Shown here: in pieces, positions 27,722 through 36,378 of the stretch
Position numbering within the stretch: position 1 is the stretch's first letter
How the letters are laid out: each line of letters opens with the position of its first letter
From: Methylobacter sp.
GTDB lineage: Bacteria > Pseudomonadota > Gammaproteobacteria > Methylococcales > Methylomonadaceae
DNA length: 64,000 nucleotides
Direction: 5' to 3'
Assembly (NCBI GenBank): GCA_026399025.1
Contig: JAPLRU010000047.1
Location: 2,650 to 66,649 of the forward strand
The notes under the pieces: generated by a model
The model's input: the letters and a program-made list of their open reading frames with translations, nothing else
Databases searched by the model: none
What the model was told of the DNA's origin: nothing
Position numbers and translations under genes: made by a program

Positions 27722-27805
27722 TGTCGGCGTCGATTGAAAGCCGATGTTTTGCTCCTGCCTAAAACCAGACAGGAGCGGATTGTCCGGTTTCAGTCGGCGC
27801 CGACA
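27722..27805. terminator. Nested dyad between convergent SCO and receptor genes
   Basis: TGTCGGCG (27722-27729) pairs with CGCCGACA (27798-27805). Inside it GCTCCTG (27751-27757) pairs with CAGGAGC (27770-27776). The site is in a 123-nt gap between convergent genes and could stop transcription in both directions. There is no clear T run. Confidence 0.35.
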
Positions 27806-27831
27806 TTATCGAATACAGTGAACCTGAATAT

Positions 27832-30800
27832 TTACGGTGCAATTTTAAAAAAGTCCAATAAGTTGACCATGCCTGATGAAAGCCCGCTCATTGAAGCACT
27901 CGTTTCTGAGGTATGCTCCGCCAATGTGGCGTTTTGTTGGGTAAGATTATCCATCTCAGCTACCGCTTGATTAACTTGGCTAATGCCCGAAGCTTGCTGT
28001 ATGCTGGCAGAGGCTATTTCGGCAACTATGCAGTTAACCTCCTTTATCTTGTCTACAATTTCAGTCAAAGCGTTGCCGGTTTCATTGACCAATTCGCTTC
28101 CGTTATGAACTTTCTGTTTACTGGACTGAATCAGGTCCTTGCTTTCTTGCGCGGCCAGAGCGCTACGTTGGGCAAGATTTCTGACTTCTTGAGCCACTAT
28201 AGCGAATCCCCGGCCTTGTTCGCCGGCCCTAGCGGCTTCCACAGAAGCATTTAACGCTAACAGGTTTGTTTGAAATGCTATTTCATCAATAACTTCAATA
28301 ACATAGGCTATTCTATTGTTGCTTTCGTTGATTTCTGTCATGGCCGAAATTGCGGACTTAACAATGCTGCCGCTATTTTCAGCCATGACACAGGCGTCCA
28401 GGGCAAGTTGATTGGCATTTTGAGCGTTATCGGAATTGTTTTTAACCGTGCCGGCCAATTCGTTCATGCTGGCGGCGGTTTCTTGAAGATTGCTGGCTTG
28501 TTGCTCGGCACGATGCGATAGCTTATCGTTACCCGAAGCGATTGCTTGTGAGCTACTATTAATAGTCTCGGATGACTCTTTGATCTCTTGAACAATGTCC
28601 GCCAATTTTCTCATCGAATCATTAATGCCGTTTTTACACTTGAGGTAGTCGCCCTGATAATCACTGGTAATTGTTTGGGTTAGATCGCCTTCGGCCAAGC
28701 ATTGCATGGCATGGCTGATATCCATGAAAACATGTTCAATTAAATCGCTGAATTCATTGATACCTCTACTTATCTTTTCGAAAAATCCGTCTTTATCGCT
28801 TAGATCGATTCTATTCGACAATTCACCCGCCTTGACAGCCGCCACGATGTCGGCAATTTCCTGTTCGATTTTAACTTCCAAGGATCTATCCAACCACTCA
28901 ATAACGGTTCCTATCCGTTGATGTTCTGAATCCATGACGGGATTAACGCTAAGATGAAAGTGGCGTGGACCGATTTTTATATCGGATTTGAAGTTTGCAT
29001 GAAGGGTTGAAAGAAATTTGCGTTGATGAGCGGGGTTTCGATGAAAAATATCAATATCGGCTCCTAAAATATTGGCGGCGTCGAAGTCCGGCAATTGTTC
29101 GCGAATATCGGCTTCCGCTTCTTTAAATAAAGCTTGAATTGCTTGATTCATGTAGATAATTTGAAAGTTATTATCGGCCAGCATCACGCAAGAGTTCGCA
29201 TTATCCAGCGCCCGCTGAACGCGGGTCGATCTTATGGCTTGTTCTCTAGTCGCGGAAATATTGACATTAAGGTTAACCTGCATCGAGTGCAAACTACGCA
29301 ATAAATCACCCAATTCAGCATGTTTATGCAAGTCAATGACATTTCTGAATTCGCCTTCACCGATTTGCGAAAAAATACTAATGATTTCTTTAAGTGTCCT
29401 GACAATGGTGCGAATATTCAAATAGCCGACAAAAGATACCAGTATGATCGTGCAAATAACCAAGGCTAAAATGCTGAGTTTCGAATTTTGCAGGCGGGTT
29501 TTGCGCTCATCCAAGCCTGATTTAAGCAATGAAACTCCGGCTGTATCTAAAGCATAAACTGAAGCCAAAGCTTCCGTTCCCTGTTGAGCGATTTTTTCAG
29601 AAGAAACGGAAATGGTATTGGCATTGTATATTTCCCGTTTTGTTAGATTTAAAAGACTGATAACTTTCATTGAGAAGTTATTTTGCTTGTCTTCCAAGAC
29701 GGATTTTAAATCAGGGTTGGCTTCATAGATAATGCTTAAGTTATTAATTATTTTTAAACTTAGATTGCGGATGCGTTGATCGCCGATTGCAATTTGAGTC
29801 CGGGATTTTTCCGAAAGCTGCCCGCCATTTTTAGCATTGTAAATATTAGTGGTGCGAAAGTCGTTTAAATAGTCAATTAACTCCGGTTCCAATACGGTAG
29901 CAATCGTCATCAGGTAATTCATGACCGGGTCGGAATCCAATGTCAGATTGGATTTGGCGCTCACTTCTCCCATCAGCTCCCTGATTTTCTCAATTAAATT
30001 ATTGTGTTGCGTATAGTTGTCTTCCTGCACAAGGTGCAGGGACTTCTGCTCGAGATTAGACCAGCCCTGCTTGATTTCGTCCCATTTTTCAGTGCTTTTA
30101 AAGGCTTGACCGTAGACTGAGTTTGCCGCATCAACGGCTTTAATTTCATCCGCTACGGTTTTATTGATTTCATCAATACTTTTACGGCTGCTATCGCTCA
30201 CTTCATGCAAGTAGCTATCGGTTAGGCTGCGATGCTCCGCAACCTGGATCAAGATCTTTTTCAACGGTGTAATATATTCAAGGCCTTGTATTTCCTGCCG
30301 GGTGTACTCGATATCGACATTTTTTTCATCAATCAGCAGCTTAATTAACATGACTGACGGTAGCATCATCATGAGCCCCAACAGTCCGATTTTGGCCCCA
30401 ATACTTAAACGTTTAGTAAAATTTATTTTGTCCAGTAGGCCTGAGGAGCTGAACTGTTTTTTGGGGTTTTTAATTTGCTCGTACTGTTGTATAGCGGCGC
30501 TAATTTGTTCGCGGTTGGGCGCATGACGGGCGGATAAATACTCATAGAGCACTCCATTTTTATAGACCGGAACCACATTAGCCTCAACCCAGTAATAATT
30601 GCCCGATTTAGTCCGGTTTTTTACCAAACCGGTCCAGGGTTTGCCCTGTTTTATTGTTTTCCATAAATCCTCAAAAGCCTCTTTAGGCATATCGGGATGA
30701 CGAACGATGTTATGGTTGGCGCCGATTAACTCTTCTCTTGTAAAGCCGCTAATTGCTACAAACGCATCATTGGCATCGGTAATGTAGCCTTTTAGATCGG

Positions 30801-30870
30801 TTCGGCTAACCAAAATTGCGCTGGGATCAAGGAGAATTTCACGATTTGTTATAGGGTGATGGGAGTTCAT
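27832..30870 (-). CDS. Aer-like methyl-accepting chemotaxis protein with long sensor region
   Basis: The 1012-aa protein shares the plan of the receptor at 17688. The N-terminal PAS (about 10-125) has Aer-type motifs [39 protein letters not shown] and [11 protein letters not shown] membrane helix (about 163-183) is followed by a long helical region of about 280 residues, a second helix (about 463-485), HAMP, a second PAS (about 555-670) and the signalling hairpin, with [20 protein letters not shown] at the tip. The C-terminus (FFKIAP) has no aromatic pentapeptide, unlike the two other Aer-like receptors here. FAD or haem sensing is likely for the PAS domains but is not shown. It points away from the chemotaxis core. 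Confidence 0.9.
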   Translation of the reverse strand: MNSHHPITNREILLDPSAILVSRTDLKGYITDANDAFVAISGFTREELIGANHNIVRHPDMPKEAFEDLWKTIKQGKPWTGLVKNRTKSGNYYWVEANVVPVYKNGVLYEYLSARHAPNREQISAAIQQYEQIKNPKKQFSSSGLLDKINFTKRLSIGAKIGLLGLMMMLPSVMLIKLLIDEKNVDIEYTRQEIQGLEYITPLKKILIQVAEHRSLTDSYLHEVSDSSRKSIDEINKTVADEIKAVDAANSVYGQAFKSTEKWDEIKQGWSNLEQKSLHLVQEDNYTQHNNLIEKIRELMGEVSAKSNLTLDSDPVMNYLMTIATVLEPELIDYLNDFRTTNIYNAKNGGQLSEKSRTQIAIGDQRIRNLSLKIINNLSIIYEANPDLKSVLEDKQNNFSMKVISLLNLTKREIYNANTISVSSEKIAQQGTEALASVYALDTAGVSLLKSGLDERKTRLQNSKLSILALVICTIILVSFVGYLNIRTIVRTLKEIISIFSQIGEGEFRNVIDLHKHAELGDLLRSLHSMQVNLNVNISATREQAIRSTRVQRALDNANSCVMLADNNFQIIYMNQAIQALFKEAEADIREQLPDFDAANILGADIDIFHRNPAHQRKFLSTLHANFKSDIKIGPRHFHLSVNPVMDSEHQRIGTVIEWLDRSLEVKIEQEIADIVAAVKAGELSNRIDLSDKDGFFEKISRGINEFSDLIEHVFMDISHAMQCLAEGDLTQTITSDYQGDYLKCKNGINDSMRKLADIVQEIKESSETINSSSQAIASGNDKLSHRAEQQASNLQETAASMNELAGTVKNNSDNAQNANQLALDACVMAENSGSIVKSAISAMTEINESNNRIAYVIEVIDEIAFQTNLLALNASVEAARAGEQGRGFAIVAQEVRNLAQRSALAAQESKDLIQSSKQKVHNGSELVNETGNALTEIVDKIKEVNCIVAEIASASIQQASGISQVNQAVAEMDNLTQQNATLAEHTSETSASMSGLSSGMVNLLDFFKIAP

Positions 30871-31283
30871 TTTATTTATTTTACTTCCTTCTTACTCTTT
30901 TAACTGTAGAGCGAGCAATGAAATCGATTAAGTTGCGCACTTGTAATTTAGTCATGAATAAACCCTCGTGCCAGTCGATTCTGAGGGCGCTTGGACTACT
31001 GATATACAAGGCCCATTATACACTTCCTTGTGTCTCAGGTATTCTACCGAATTAAGTTTGGCTTGTTACTGAAGCGGAGTTGAACGCTGTCCGTTTAAAA
31101 CAGCTTGGGCGCGTTGCCGGCAGTCTCTGAATGTCTTTGTTTGGATAAGGTTGTTAGTCATTGTTAAAGCCAATATACTCATTCTTTAGACAGCCATGAT
31201 TAGGTGTTCAATTTCATGCTGTTTTTGGTTAAATCAATAGCTTAATTGTCCCATTGCTCAACATGAACGAGGAACCTATTCTT
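30871..31283. promoter_or_regulatory. Divergent intergenic region, no gene seen
   Basis: The 413 bases lie between the minus-strand receptor gene and the rhodanese gene and must hold both promoters. The sequence is of mixed composition, with AT-rich stretches near 30871-30905 and 31160-31260. I see no reading frame with a ribosome binding site, no strong hairpin and no recognisable operator. Confidence 0.4.
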
Positions 31284-31682
31284 ATGAAAGCCAACATTAC
31301 CGTTATAAGAAAGCTTTACCCTATTATCGTTTTTATAGTGATCGTGACGGGCTGCGGGTTTCAAAAGCCTGACTATTTGAAAGTTATGACCGCGACCGAA
31401 TTAAATCAAGTCATGCAGAAACAGGATATTTTCCTAGTTGACGTTCATACGCCTGAGCAAAAGCATATAAAGGGTACGGATCTTTTTATTCCTTACAACG
31501 ACATTGAGCACTACAAAGATAAGCTACCCAAAGATAAAAATACGGCGATTTATCTTTATTGTGAAGGCGGCCCAATGGGAAATGCAGCGGCAAGGTCTCT
31601 TTATGAGCTAGGCTACCGTAACTTAACCAATCTTGAAGGAGGAACAAAGGCTTGGAGTAAGGCGGGTCTTGATTTCGAATAA
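31284..31682 (+). CDS. Rhodanese-domain lipoprotein
   Basis: From ATG 31284, with GAGGAA 9 nt upstream, the protein has 132 aa. It begins with a positively charged, hydrophobic signal (LYPIIVFIVIVTGC) and a lipobox ending in Cys24, so it should be a lipid-anchored periplasmic protein. A single rhodanese domain follows: DIFLVDVHTPEQKHIKGTD, then the active-site Cys93 in YLYCEGGPMGN, then LYELGYRNLTNLEGGTKAW. Rhodaneses transfer sulfur or act as persulfide carriers. The usual six-residue active loop here is CEGGPM, which lacks the standard Arg, so the substrate preference may differ. Alternative starts at 31254 (TTG) and 31263 have weaker sites. It is not obviously in an operon. Confidence 0.88.
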   Translation: MKANITVIRKLYPIIVFIVIVTGCGFQKPDYLKVMTATELNQVMQKQDIFLVDVHTPEQKHIKGTDLFIPYNDIEHYKDKLPKDKNTAIYLYCEGGPMGNAAARSLYELGYRNLTNLEGGTKAWSKAGLDFE

Positions 31683-31872
31683 GTCGATGTAACGACTCGC
31701 CCGCAGTTGATGCTGAAAAACGTTATTTAAAATTGATAGCCAAGCGTTCAATTTTATTGAGTTTCCGTATAGCACAGGTATTTACGACCTTGTCTTAAGT
31801 AATAAAAACCGGTGGGGAAGGGTTTTATTGAAATTACACTGTTTAATTAGAGATGCTTTCATCAAACACAAT

Positions 31873-32214
31873 ATGACTAAAAATACTTATCAAAAGCCCT
31901 CGCCGCAAACTCAAGAGGACGCATTGAGAATAGCCAGAGGAATTCAACGCCCCGCTCAAACCAAAGAACAAACCAAGTTGATTGCTCAAGGCATTCAAAA
32001 AGGAATTGATCTTTATAAAAAACAGCAAAAAGAAAAAGCCAGAGACTTGAACAGAAGACTCAAGAAAATATCAAATCAAAAGGAGCAAGCGATTGAGTCG
32101 AACGATCATGAGGTGGAACAGAGAGTAATTTATCGACAACACTGGCTTCCTTGGCTGCTACTGCTCCTGACATGGTTGGGCGTGGGCATTTACTTAGTTC
32201 AGGCTCAACCTTAA
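31873..32214 (+). CDS. DUF2956 family protein
   Basis: From ATG 31873 the protein has 113 aa. The conserved features are KPSPQTQEDALRIARGIQRP, QTKEQTKLIAQGIQKG and the basic helix IDLYKKQQKEKARDLNRRLK, all typical of DUF2956. A C-terminal hydrophobic helix (WLPWLLLLLTWLGVGIYLV) anchors it in the inner membrane. Its function is unknown; family members are small proteins of gammaproteobacteria. A TTG at 31828 with a GGGAAGGG upstream could add 15 residues, but the family normally starts near the ATG. It is convergent with the ODP gene, with 32 nt between the stops. Confidence 0.85.
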   Translation: MTKNTYQKPSPQTQEDALRIARGIQRPAQTKEQTKLIAQGIQKGIDLYKKQQKEKARDLNRRLKKISNQKEQAIESNDHEVEQRVIYRQHWLPWLLLLLTWLGVGIYLVQAQP

Positions 32215-32246
32215 GCGAGTTCCTTGGCATCCATTAAAACCTCGGA

Positions 32247-32990
32247 TTATTTTTTGGTATGCAATCCCACTTTTAATTCTGCCAACCAGTTGATAAAGCG
32301 CGTTACGTCTTGACCTTGAAAAATAGCGCCATGTTGGGGGCAAAGCATGTCGATATTCATTTGACTGACGCGTTCGCACCAGTCCAGCTTGGCGTCGTTG
32401 GAGCCGAACCAGCGTCGATGGAAGCCTTCCATAAAGCGGATATGCTGATCGAAATTGCTGACGAATAAATATTCTTCCCCGTGCGGCAGCAGGGCCGCCC
32501 CGACATCGCCGGAAAACAGTATCTTGGCTTGGGGATCATATAAGTTGAAATTGCCGGACGAATGCATGTAATGTGCGGGTATCGATTGCAAGGTTAAATC
32601 GCCTAACTGGATCGGTATGCCTTCGTCGGGAAGAGAGATAAAAGTGCTGTTATTGCCGCCGAAATGGGGCACGAAAGTTTCCCATAACCATGAAATGTAA
32701 CATTTAATTCCAGGACTGATGTCCAGCCAAAGCGACAGTGAAGAAATAATGTCGGGATCTTGGTGCGAAGCGAATAAAGCGCGGATTTTTTTCGGATCGA
32801 ATTCAGTGCTGATAGCGGAAAAGACGCTGGGAAAAATTTCAATGCCGCCGGGGTCGGTCAATAAGGCTTCGTCGTGGTTGATGATCAGGTATTCGTTGGT
32901 GTCGATCAGGTAACTGGGTCTTTCCGGGTCGCGGGTGACGGCGGCCCAACGATGCCTGCCTTTACTGTAAATGTATTCGATTTTTTTCAT
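32247..32990 (-). CDS. ODP-type metallo-beta-lactamase (diiron) protein
   Basis: The 247-aa protein resembles the metallo-beta-lactamase half of flavodiiron proteins and the 'oxygen-binding diiron protein' (ODP) group, which bind O2 at a diiron centre. The six expected metal ligands are visible: His76, Asp78 and Asp80 in SHQDPDI, His140 in IPAHYMHS, Asp162 in FSGDVG and His220 in CPQHGAIF. Asp78 replaces the Glu of flavodiiron proteins (HxExD), as in sensor-type ODPs. No flavodoxin or signalling domain is attached. Its ATG overlaps the stop of a receptor-like signalling gene (ATGA at 32987-32990), at the 3' end of the cheR-cheD-cheB operon. An O2 or NO sensor feeding chemotaxis is the likely role. 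Confidence 0.88.
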   Translation of the reverse strand: MKKIEYIYSKGRHRWAAVTRDPERPSYLIDTNEYLIINHDEALLTDPGGIEIFPSVFSAISTEFDPKKIRALFASHQDPDIISSLSLWLDISPGIKCYISWLWETFVPHFGGNNSTFISLPDEGIPIQLGDLTLQSIPAHYMHSSGNFNLYDPQAKILFSGDVGAALLPHGEEYLFVSNFDQHIRFMEGFHRRWFGSNDAKLDWCERVSQMNIDMLCPQHGAIFQGQDVTRFINWLAELKVGLHTKK

Positions 32991-33607
32991 GTTGATACCC
33001 GGATGTTGGTGATAAGGGTTTGCAAAGACGCGGTGATTTCATCCATTGTAGTTTCGATGCGCTCCGCAACCAGTTTCAGCTCGTCGCTCAATTCTTGTCC
33101 GTAGGCGGCTTCGATTTTGGCATTGCGGCTCAGCGCCTCGCTGGTTTTGCAATACTCATAGGCGCTTTCCAATGTCCATAATAATGAGGATAGGCCTTGC
33201 TCAATACCATGATTAAGCTTATTCATATCGGTTTGTTTACGTGAGATAGCTGGAGCGATTATTGCGTATTGATCACCGACCAGAGCTCGTTGCAAATAGC
33301 CCATCATGCGCTGAGCTTTGCACAAAATGGTCACGTCGTAAATCATCATCGTGATTGTCTTGGATACTTCATTCATTAGCTCGCGCAGCCTACCGCTCAG
33401 CAAGCGTAATTCCAGGGCGATGATGCTGAAACCTCGGGATTTAACGCCTGCCCGACGGGTAATGAGCATGGCGTTAACGGCGATTAGATTGGTTTTGAAC
33501 GGGATTTCAATGATGAGTTTGATGTCTTCGCAGATGACCAGGGTGAGTTCAAGCCGCGCCAAGTGCGCGGCGGCGTCGTACTGTAGTTCATTCAATGCTT
33601 GCGCCAT
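32987..33607 (-). CDS. Soluble degenerate methyl-accepting signalling protein
   Basis: The 206-aa protein has no signal peptide, membrane segment or HAMP. Residues about 25-85 align with the receptor hairpin tip: PFKTNLIAVNAMLITRRAGVKSRGFSIIALELRLLSGR compared with [33 protein letters not shown]. Two conserved acidic residues are replaced (Ile and Val where Glu is usual), and only one Arg of the tip set is kept. The rest is helical, without clear methylation sites. It is translated just before the ODP protein, with a 4-nt overlap, and 20 nt after cheB. It may carry a signal from the ODP protein to the receptor array, or act as a CheA/CheW modulator. It is too short to be a full receptor. Confidence 0.75.
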   Translation of the reverse strand: MAQALNELQYDAAAHLARLELTLVICEDIKLIIEIPFKTNLIAVNAMLITRRAGVKSRGFSIIALELRLLSGRLRELMNEVSKTITMMIYDVTILCKAQRMMGYLQRALVGDQYAIIAPAISRKQTDMNKLNHGIEQGLSSLLWTLESAYEYCKTSEALSRNAKIEAAYGQELSDELKLVAERIETTMDEITASLQTLITNIRVST

Positions 33608-33627
33608 AGCTACCTGGGTTTAGATAT

Positions 33628-34716
33628 TTAGAGTTTTTTAAACAGCGCTCGAGTAGGCGCTTGCATAATCAGCTGAGGAATGGCCGATAAAGGCAAGATA
33701 CCGTCGACAGCGCCCAGCTTGACCGCTTCTTTGGGCATGCCGTAGACCACGCAACTGGCTTCGTCTTGGGCTATGGTTAAAGCCCCGGCATCATGCATTT
33801 CTTTCATGCCGTGGGCGCCGTCATCGCCCATGCCGGTCAGGATAATGCCTACTGCGTTAGCCCCGGCAGACTGCGCGCTGGAGCGGAATAATACGTCAAC
33901 CGATGGACGGTGTCTACTGACAAGTGGGCCGTCTCTGACCTCAACCTGGTACTGGGCGCCGCTCCGCTGCAATAACATGTGTTTGCCGCCGGGAGCGATT
34001 AAAACCACACCGGGCAAGGCTCGATCATGTTGAGCGGCTTCTTTGACCGTCACTTGACAAATGCCGTCCAGCCGCTTGGCGAAGGCCGCGGTAAAGTGTT
34101 CCGGCATATGTTGAACCACGACGATCGGAGGTGCCGTGCGCGGTAGCTGGGTAAACAGATATTCCAGCGCTTGCGTGCCGCCGGTTGAGGTGCCGATGAC
34201 GATGACCCGGTCGGTGGTTTGCATCATAGGTTTAAGCGGGGCGGTGTTGAACAGGTTGTCCGCACCCGCTACGCGGCCGGGTGCGGCGGTGGGCGGCTTG
34301 ATTGATCGGGGTCTGGAGACGGCCGCCGCTTTGATGATGTCGATAATGGCGGTTTTTGATTCTTGCAGGAAGTAACGCAAGTTTACTTTCGGCTTGGTGA
34401 TAATATCGACCGCGCCGGAACTCATGGCCTGCATGGTTATTTCCGCGCCTTTTTCGGTTAAGGTGGAACAAATAACCACGGGGGTAGGGCGCTCTACCAT
34501 CAGCTTTTTAAGAAAAGTGACCCCATCCATGCGCGGCATTTCAATGTCCAGCACAATAACATCAGGCCACTCTATTTCCATCCGCTTCATCGCAAAAATA
34601 GGGTCAGGCGCAGCCCCGATAACTTTTAATCCCGCGGCGCCGTTCAATAAATCGGTTAAGACTTGTCGCACTACTGCGGAGTCATCGACGATCAATACTT
34701 TAATTTCATTGCTCAT
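33628..34716 (-). CDS. cheB: Chemotaxis protein-glutamate methylesterase/deamidase CheB
   Basis: The 362-aa protein has an N-terminal receiver ([14 protein letters not shown]; phospho-acceptor Asp in [12 protein letters not shown]; Lys in TKPKVNL) and a C-terminal methylesterase domain. The catalytic triad is recognisable as Ser in [11 protein letters not shown], His in [10 protein letters not shown] and Asp in [11 protein letters not shown]. CheB removes methyl groups from receptor glutamates and deamidates glutamines when phosphorylated by CheA, giving adaptation. It follows cheD in a minus-strand operon (44 nt gap) and precedes the receptor-like/ODP pair by 20 nt. Length and motifs are standard. 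Confidence 0.96.
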   Translation of the reverse strand: MSNEIKVLIVDDSAVVRQVLTDLLNGAAGLKVIGAAPDPIFAMKRMEIEWPDVIVLDIEMPRMDGVTFLKKLMVERPTPVVICSTLTEKGAEITMQAMSSGAVDIITKPKVNLRYFLQESKTAIIDIIKAAAVSRPRSIKPPTAAPGRVAGADNLFNTAPLKPMMQTTDRVIVIGTSTGGTQALEYLFTQLPRTAPPIVVVQHMPEHFTAAFAKRLDGICQVTVKEAAQHDRALPGVVLIAPGGKHMLLQRSGAQYQVEVRDGPLVSRHRPSVDVLFRSSAQSAGANAVGIILTGMGDDGAHGMKEMHDAGALTIAQDEASCVVYGMPKEAVKLGAVDGILPLSAIPQLIMQAPTRALFKKL

Positions 34717-34760
34717 GTTTTTCTTATTTTAAAAAGAGTGCGCACTGTGTTCACGAAAAG

Positions 34761-35360
34761 CTACCAAAAATCAGCTTGATCCGAGGGCTGCGGGGTATGT
34801 GCATCGGTATTTTTTTTCAAAAAACGTCGCTCCAGTTTAATAACCGCTTGTTCTTCGGCGTGTTCAATGGTTTTGACATAGACGGAAAAGTCGTTGGCCA
34901 GAAAGAAAATATTGCGGCCTATGTGTCCGCCCAAGTCTGAGGCTACGAGAGGAATATGCTCGGTTCTTAAAAAAGTTTTTATAAATTCGCAATTGACCGC
35001 GCCGATAGATTTTCCGCCGCGTAATTCATTGCCCATTTTTAGTACATCGCCGCCGCCGAAAGCTTTGGCTTTTAAATGAGGACGTTGCGCGCCTTGTTTT
35101 ACCATTTGATTGATCAGTAACTCCATCGCATGGATGCCGTAGCGCCCACCTTCCGAAGCTAACAAAGCGGCATTGTGCGCTGAATGCTGTTGGGCCAGTA
35201 AAAAATGATTCATGCCGATCACGCGATTAACCGGGTCGTACAAACAGGCCGCTACGCATGAGCCCAATAAGGTAGAGATGATTTCGTCCTTATTGCTGAC
35301 ATAACTTTCGCCGGGATCAATGATGATACGCGGCAGTCCTTGATACTGCCCTATTTGCAT
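34761..35360 (-). CDS. cheD: Chemotaxis receptor deamidase CheD
   Basis: The 199-aa protein has the CheD fold with the catalytic Cys in STLLGSCVAACLYD and His in GMNHFLLAQ; a Thr that completes the triad in other CheD proteins is not singled out here. GGRYGIHAMELLINQMVKQGA and KAFGGGDVLKMG follow. CheD deamidates receptor glutamines and in some species is regulated by CheY-P through CheC. No CheC gene was seen. The ATG at 35360 overlaps the end of cheR by 10 nt, so the two are probably co-translated. The C-terminal 30 residues (KNTDAHTPQPSDQADFW) look like a flexible tail. Confidence 0.94.
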   Translation of the reverse strand: MQIGQYQGLPRIIIDPGESYVSNKDEIISTLLGSCVAACLYDPVNRVIGMNHFLLAQQHSAHNAALLASEGGRYGIHAMELLINQMVKQGAQRPHLKAKAFGGGDVLKMGNELRGGKSIGAVNCEFIKTFLRTEHIPLVASDLGGHIGRNIFFLANDFSVYVKTIEHAEEQAVIKLERRFLKKNTDAHTPQPSDQADFW

Positions 35361-36163
35361 GGTTTTTGATAAATGGAAGGCGTCACCATAGACAATTCGG
35401 TTTTGATGCTGTGCAGGGTTTCAGAATGACTGATAAAAAAATAGCCGCCCGGTTTTAACACCGAAATAACGCGCTGAACAATATCCTGTTTGGTTTCTGT
35501 GTCAAAATAAATCAATACGTTGCGCAAAAAAATAACATCGAATTGCCCGAGATTCTTGGGTAGTGGCGTTTTAAGATTAACCTGACCGAAATTGACATGG
35601 TTTCTTATTTTTTCATCGACGCGAAAATAACCTTCTTGCGAGCGTACGCCTTTCAGGCAATATTTATCCAGGTAACGCTTATCCATATTATCCAGTCTGT
35701 CCATCAAGTAAACGCCTTGCTGTGCGGTTTCCAGTACATCGGTGTTGACATCGGAGCCGAAAATTTCCCACTTTTTCATACCCAGTCCCTCGGCCAATAA
35801 CATACCGATGGAATAGCTTTCTTCGCCTGTAGAGCTTGCCGCGCTCCATAGGCGAAACTTGTCGCCTCGCCAAGGCTTAATAATATGCTCTTGAAGAAAG
35901 CTAAAATGCTTGGGTTCGCGAAAAAAATAAGTTTCATTGGTGGTCAGGATATTAACCATCAATTGAAATTCGTGGGGATGTTGTCCCGCATTCAGTAATT
36001 GATAATATTGTCCGTAAGTTTGCAAGCCGTAATGCAGTAGGCGTTTAGCCAGCCGGCTGGCGACCATGATTTTTTTTTCCGGGGCGAGGGCGATGCCGGC
36101 GTGATCGTAAATGAGGCGCCGGAAATGAGAAAATTCTTCGGCGCTGATGGGTTCAAGACTGAT
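35351..36163 (-). CDS. cheR: Chemotaxis methyltransferase CheR, apparent ATC start
   Basis: CheR methylates receptor glutamates with SAM. The SAM motif reads LWSAASSTGEESYSIGMLLAE, with later motifs FLRNVLIYFD and SLKPGG-like LKPGGYFFISHSE. The first ATG (36067) would begin inside the family's N-terminal helical domain. The same frame continues upstream with PISAEEFSHFRRLIYDHAGI and LAPEKKI, exactly the usual CheR N-terminus, and reaches an in-frame stop at 36200-36202. No ATG, GTG or TTG occurs between that stop and 36067. AGGGAG lies 6 nt ahead of an ATC at 36161-36163, giving a normal 270-aa CheR. The start is either a rare non-standard codon or an ATG lost by mutation or sequencing error. 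The gene is the first of the minus-strand che operon. Confidence 0.8.
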   Translation of the reverse strand: MSLEPISAEEFSHFRRLIYDHAGIALAPEKKIMVASRLAKRLLHYGLQTYGQYYQLLNAGQHPHEFQLMVNILTTNETYFFREPKHFSFLQEHIIKPWRGDKFRLWSAASSTGEESYSIGMLLAEGLGMKKWEIFGSDVNTDVLETAQQGVYLMDRLDNMDKRYLDKYCLKGVRSQEGYFRVDEKIRNHVNFGQVNLKTPLPKNLGQFDVIFLRNVLIYFDTETKQDIVQRVISVLKPGGYFFISHSETLHSIKTELSMVTPSIYQKPCK

Positions 36164-36378
36164 AAAAAACTCCCTATTTTGAATAAAATCAGAATGGCAC
36201 TAAGTGTGAATACGTATTAGACTACATTCATTGTGCCAATATTATACGCTGAAGGACAAAAATTTCGGCGCAGATAAATAAGGCTCATAAAAACGGCTGT
36301 TTTACAGATTAAAGTCAAAATAGCGTTAGGATAAATAAACATTAGACTCTATATTTTGCCTGAACAATGAGGATTTTA
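36164..36378. promoter_or_regulatory. Divergent promoter region of the two chemotaxis operons
   Basis: The 215 bases separate cheR (leftward) from the receptor-like gene heading the cheY/cheA operon (rightward). Both operons must start here. A TAAAGTCA ... TAGGATAA pair around 36314-36340 recalls a sigma-28 promoter but is 2 nt too close and only partly matching, so it is not called. No other site is clear. Confidence 0.4.

Noticed and set aside
36314-36340. TAAAGTCA...TAGGATAA, a possible sigma-28 promoter before the cheY operon
   Set aside because: The spacing is 2 nt too short and only part of the -10 matches.
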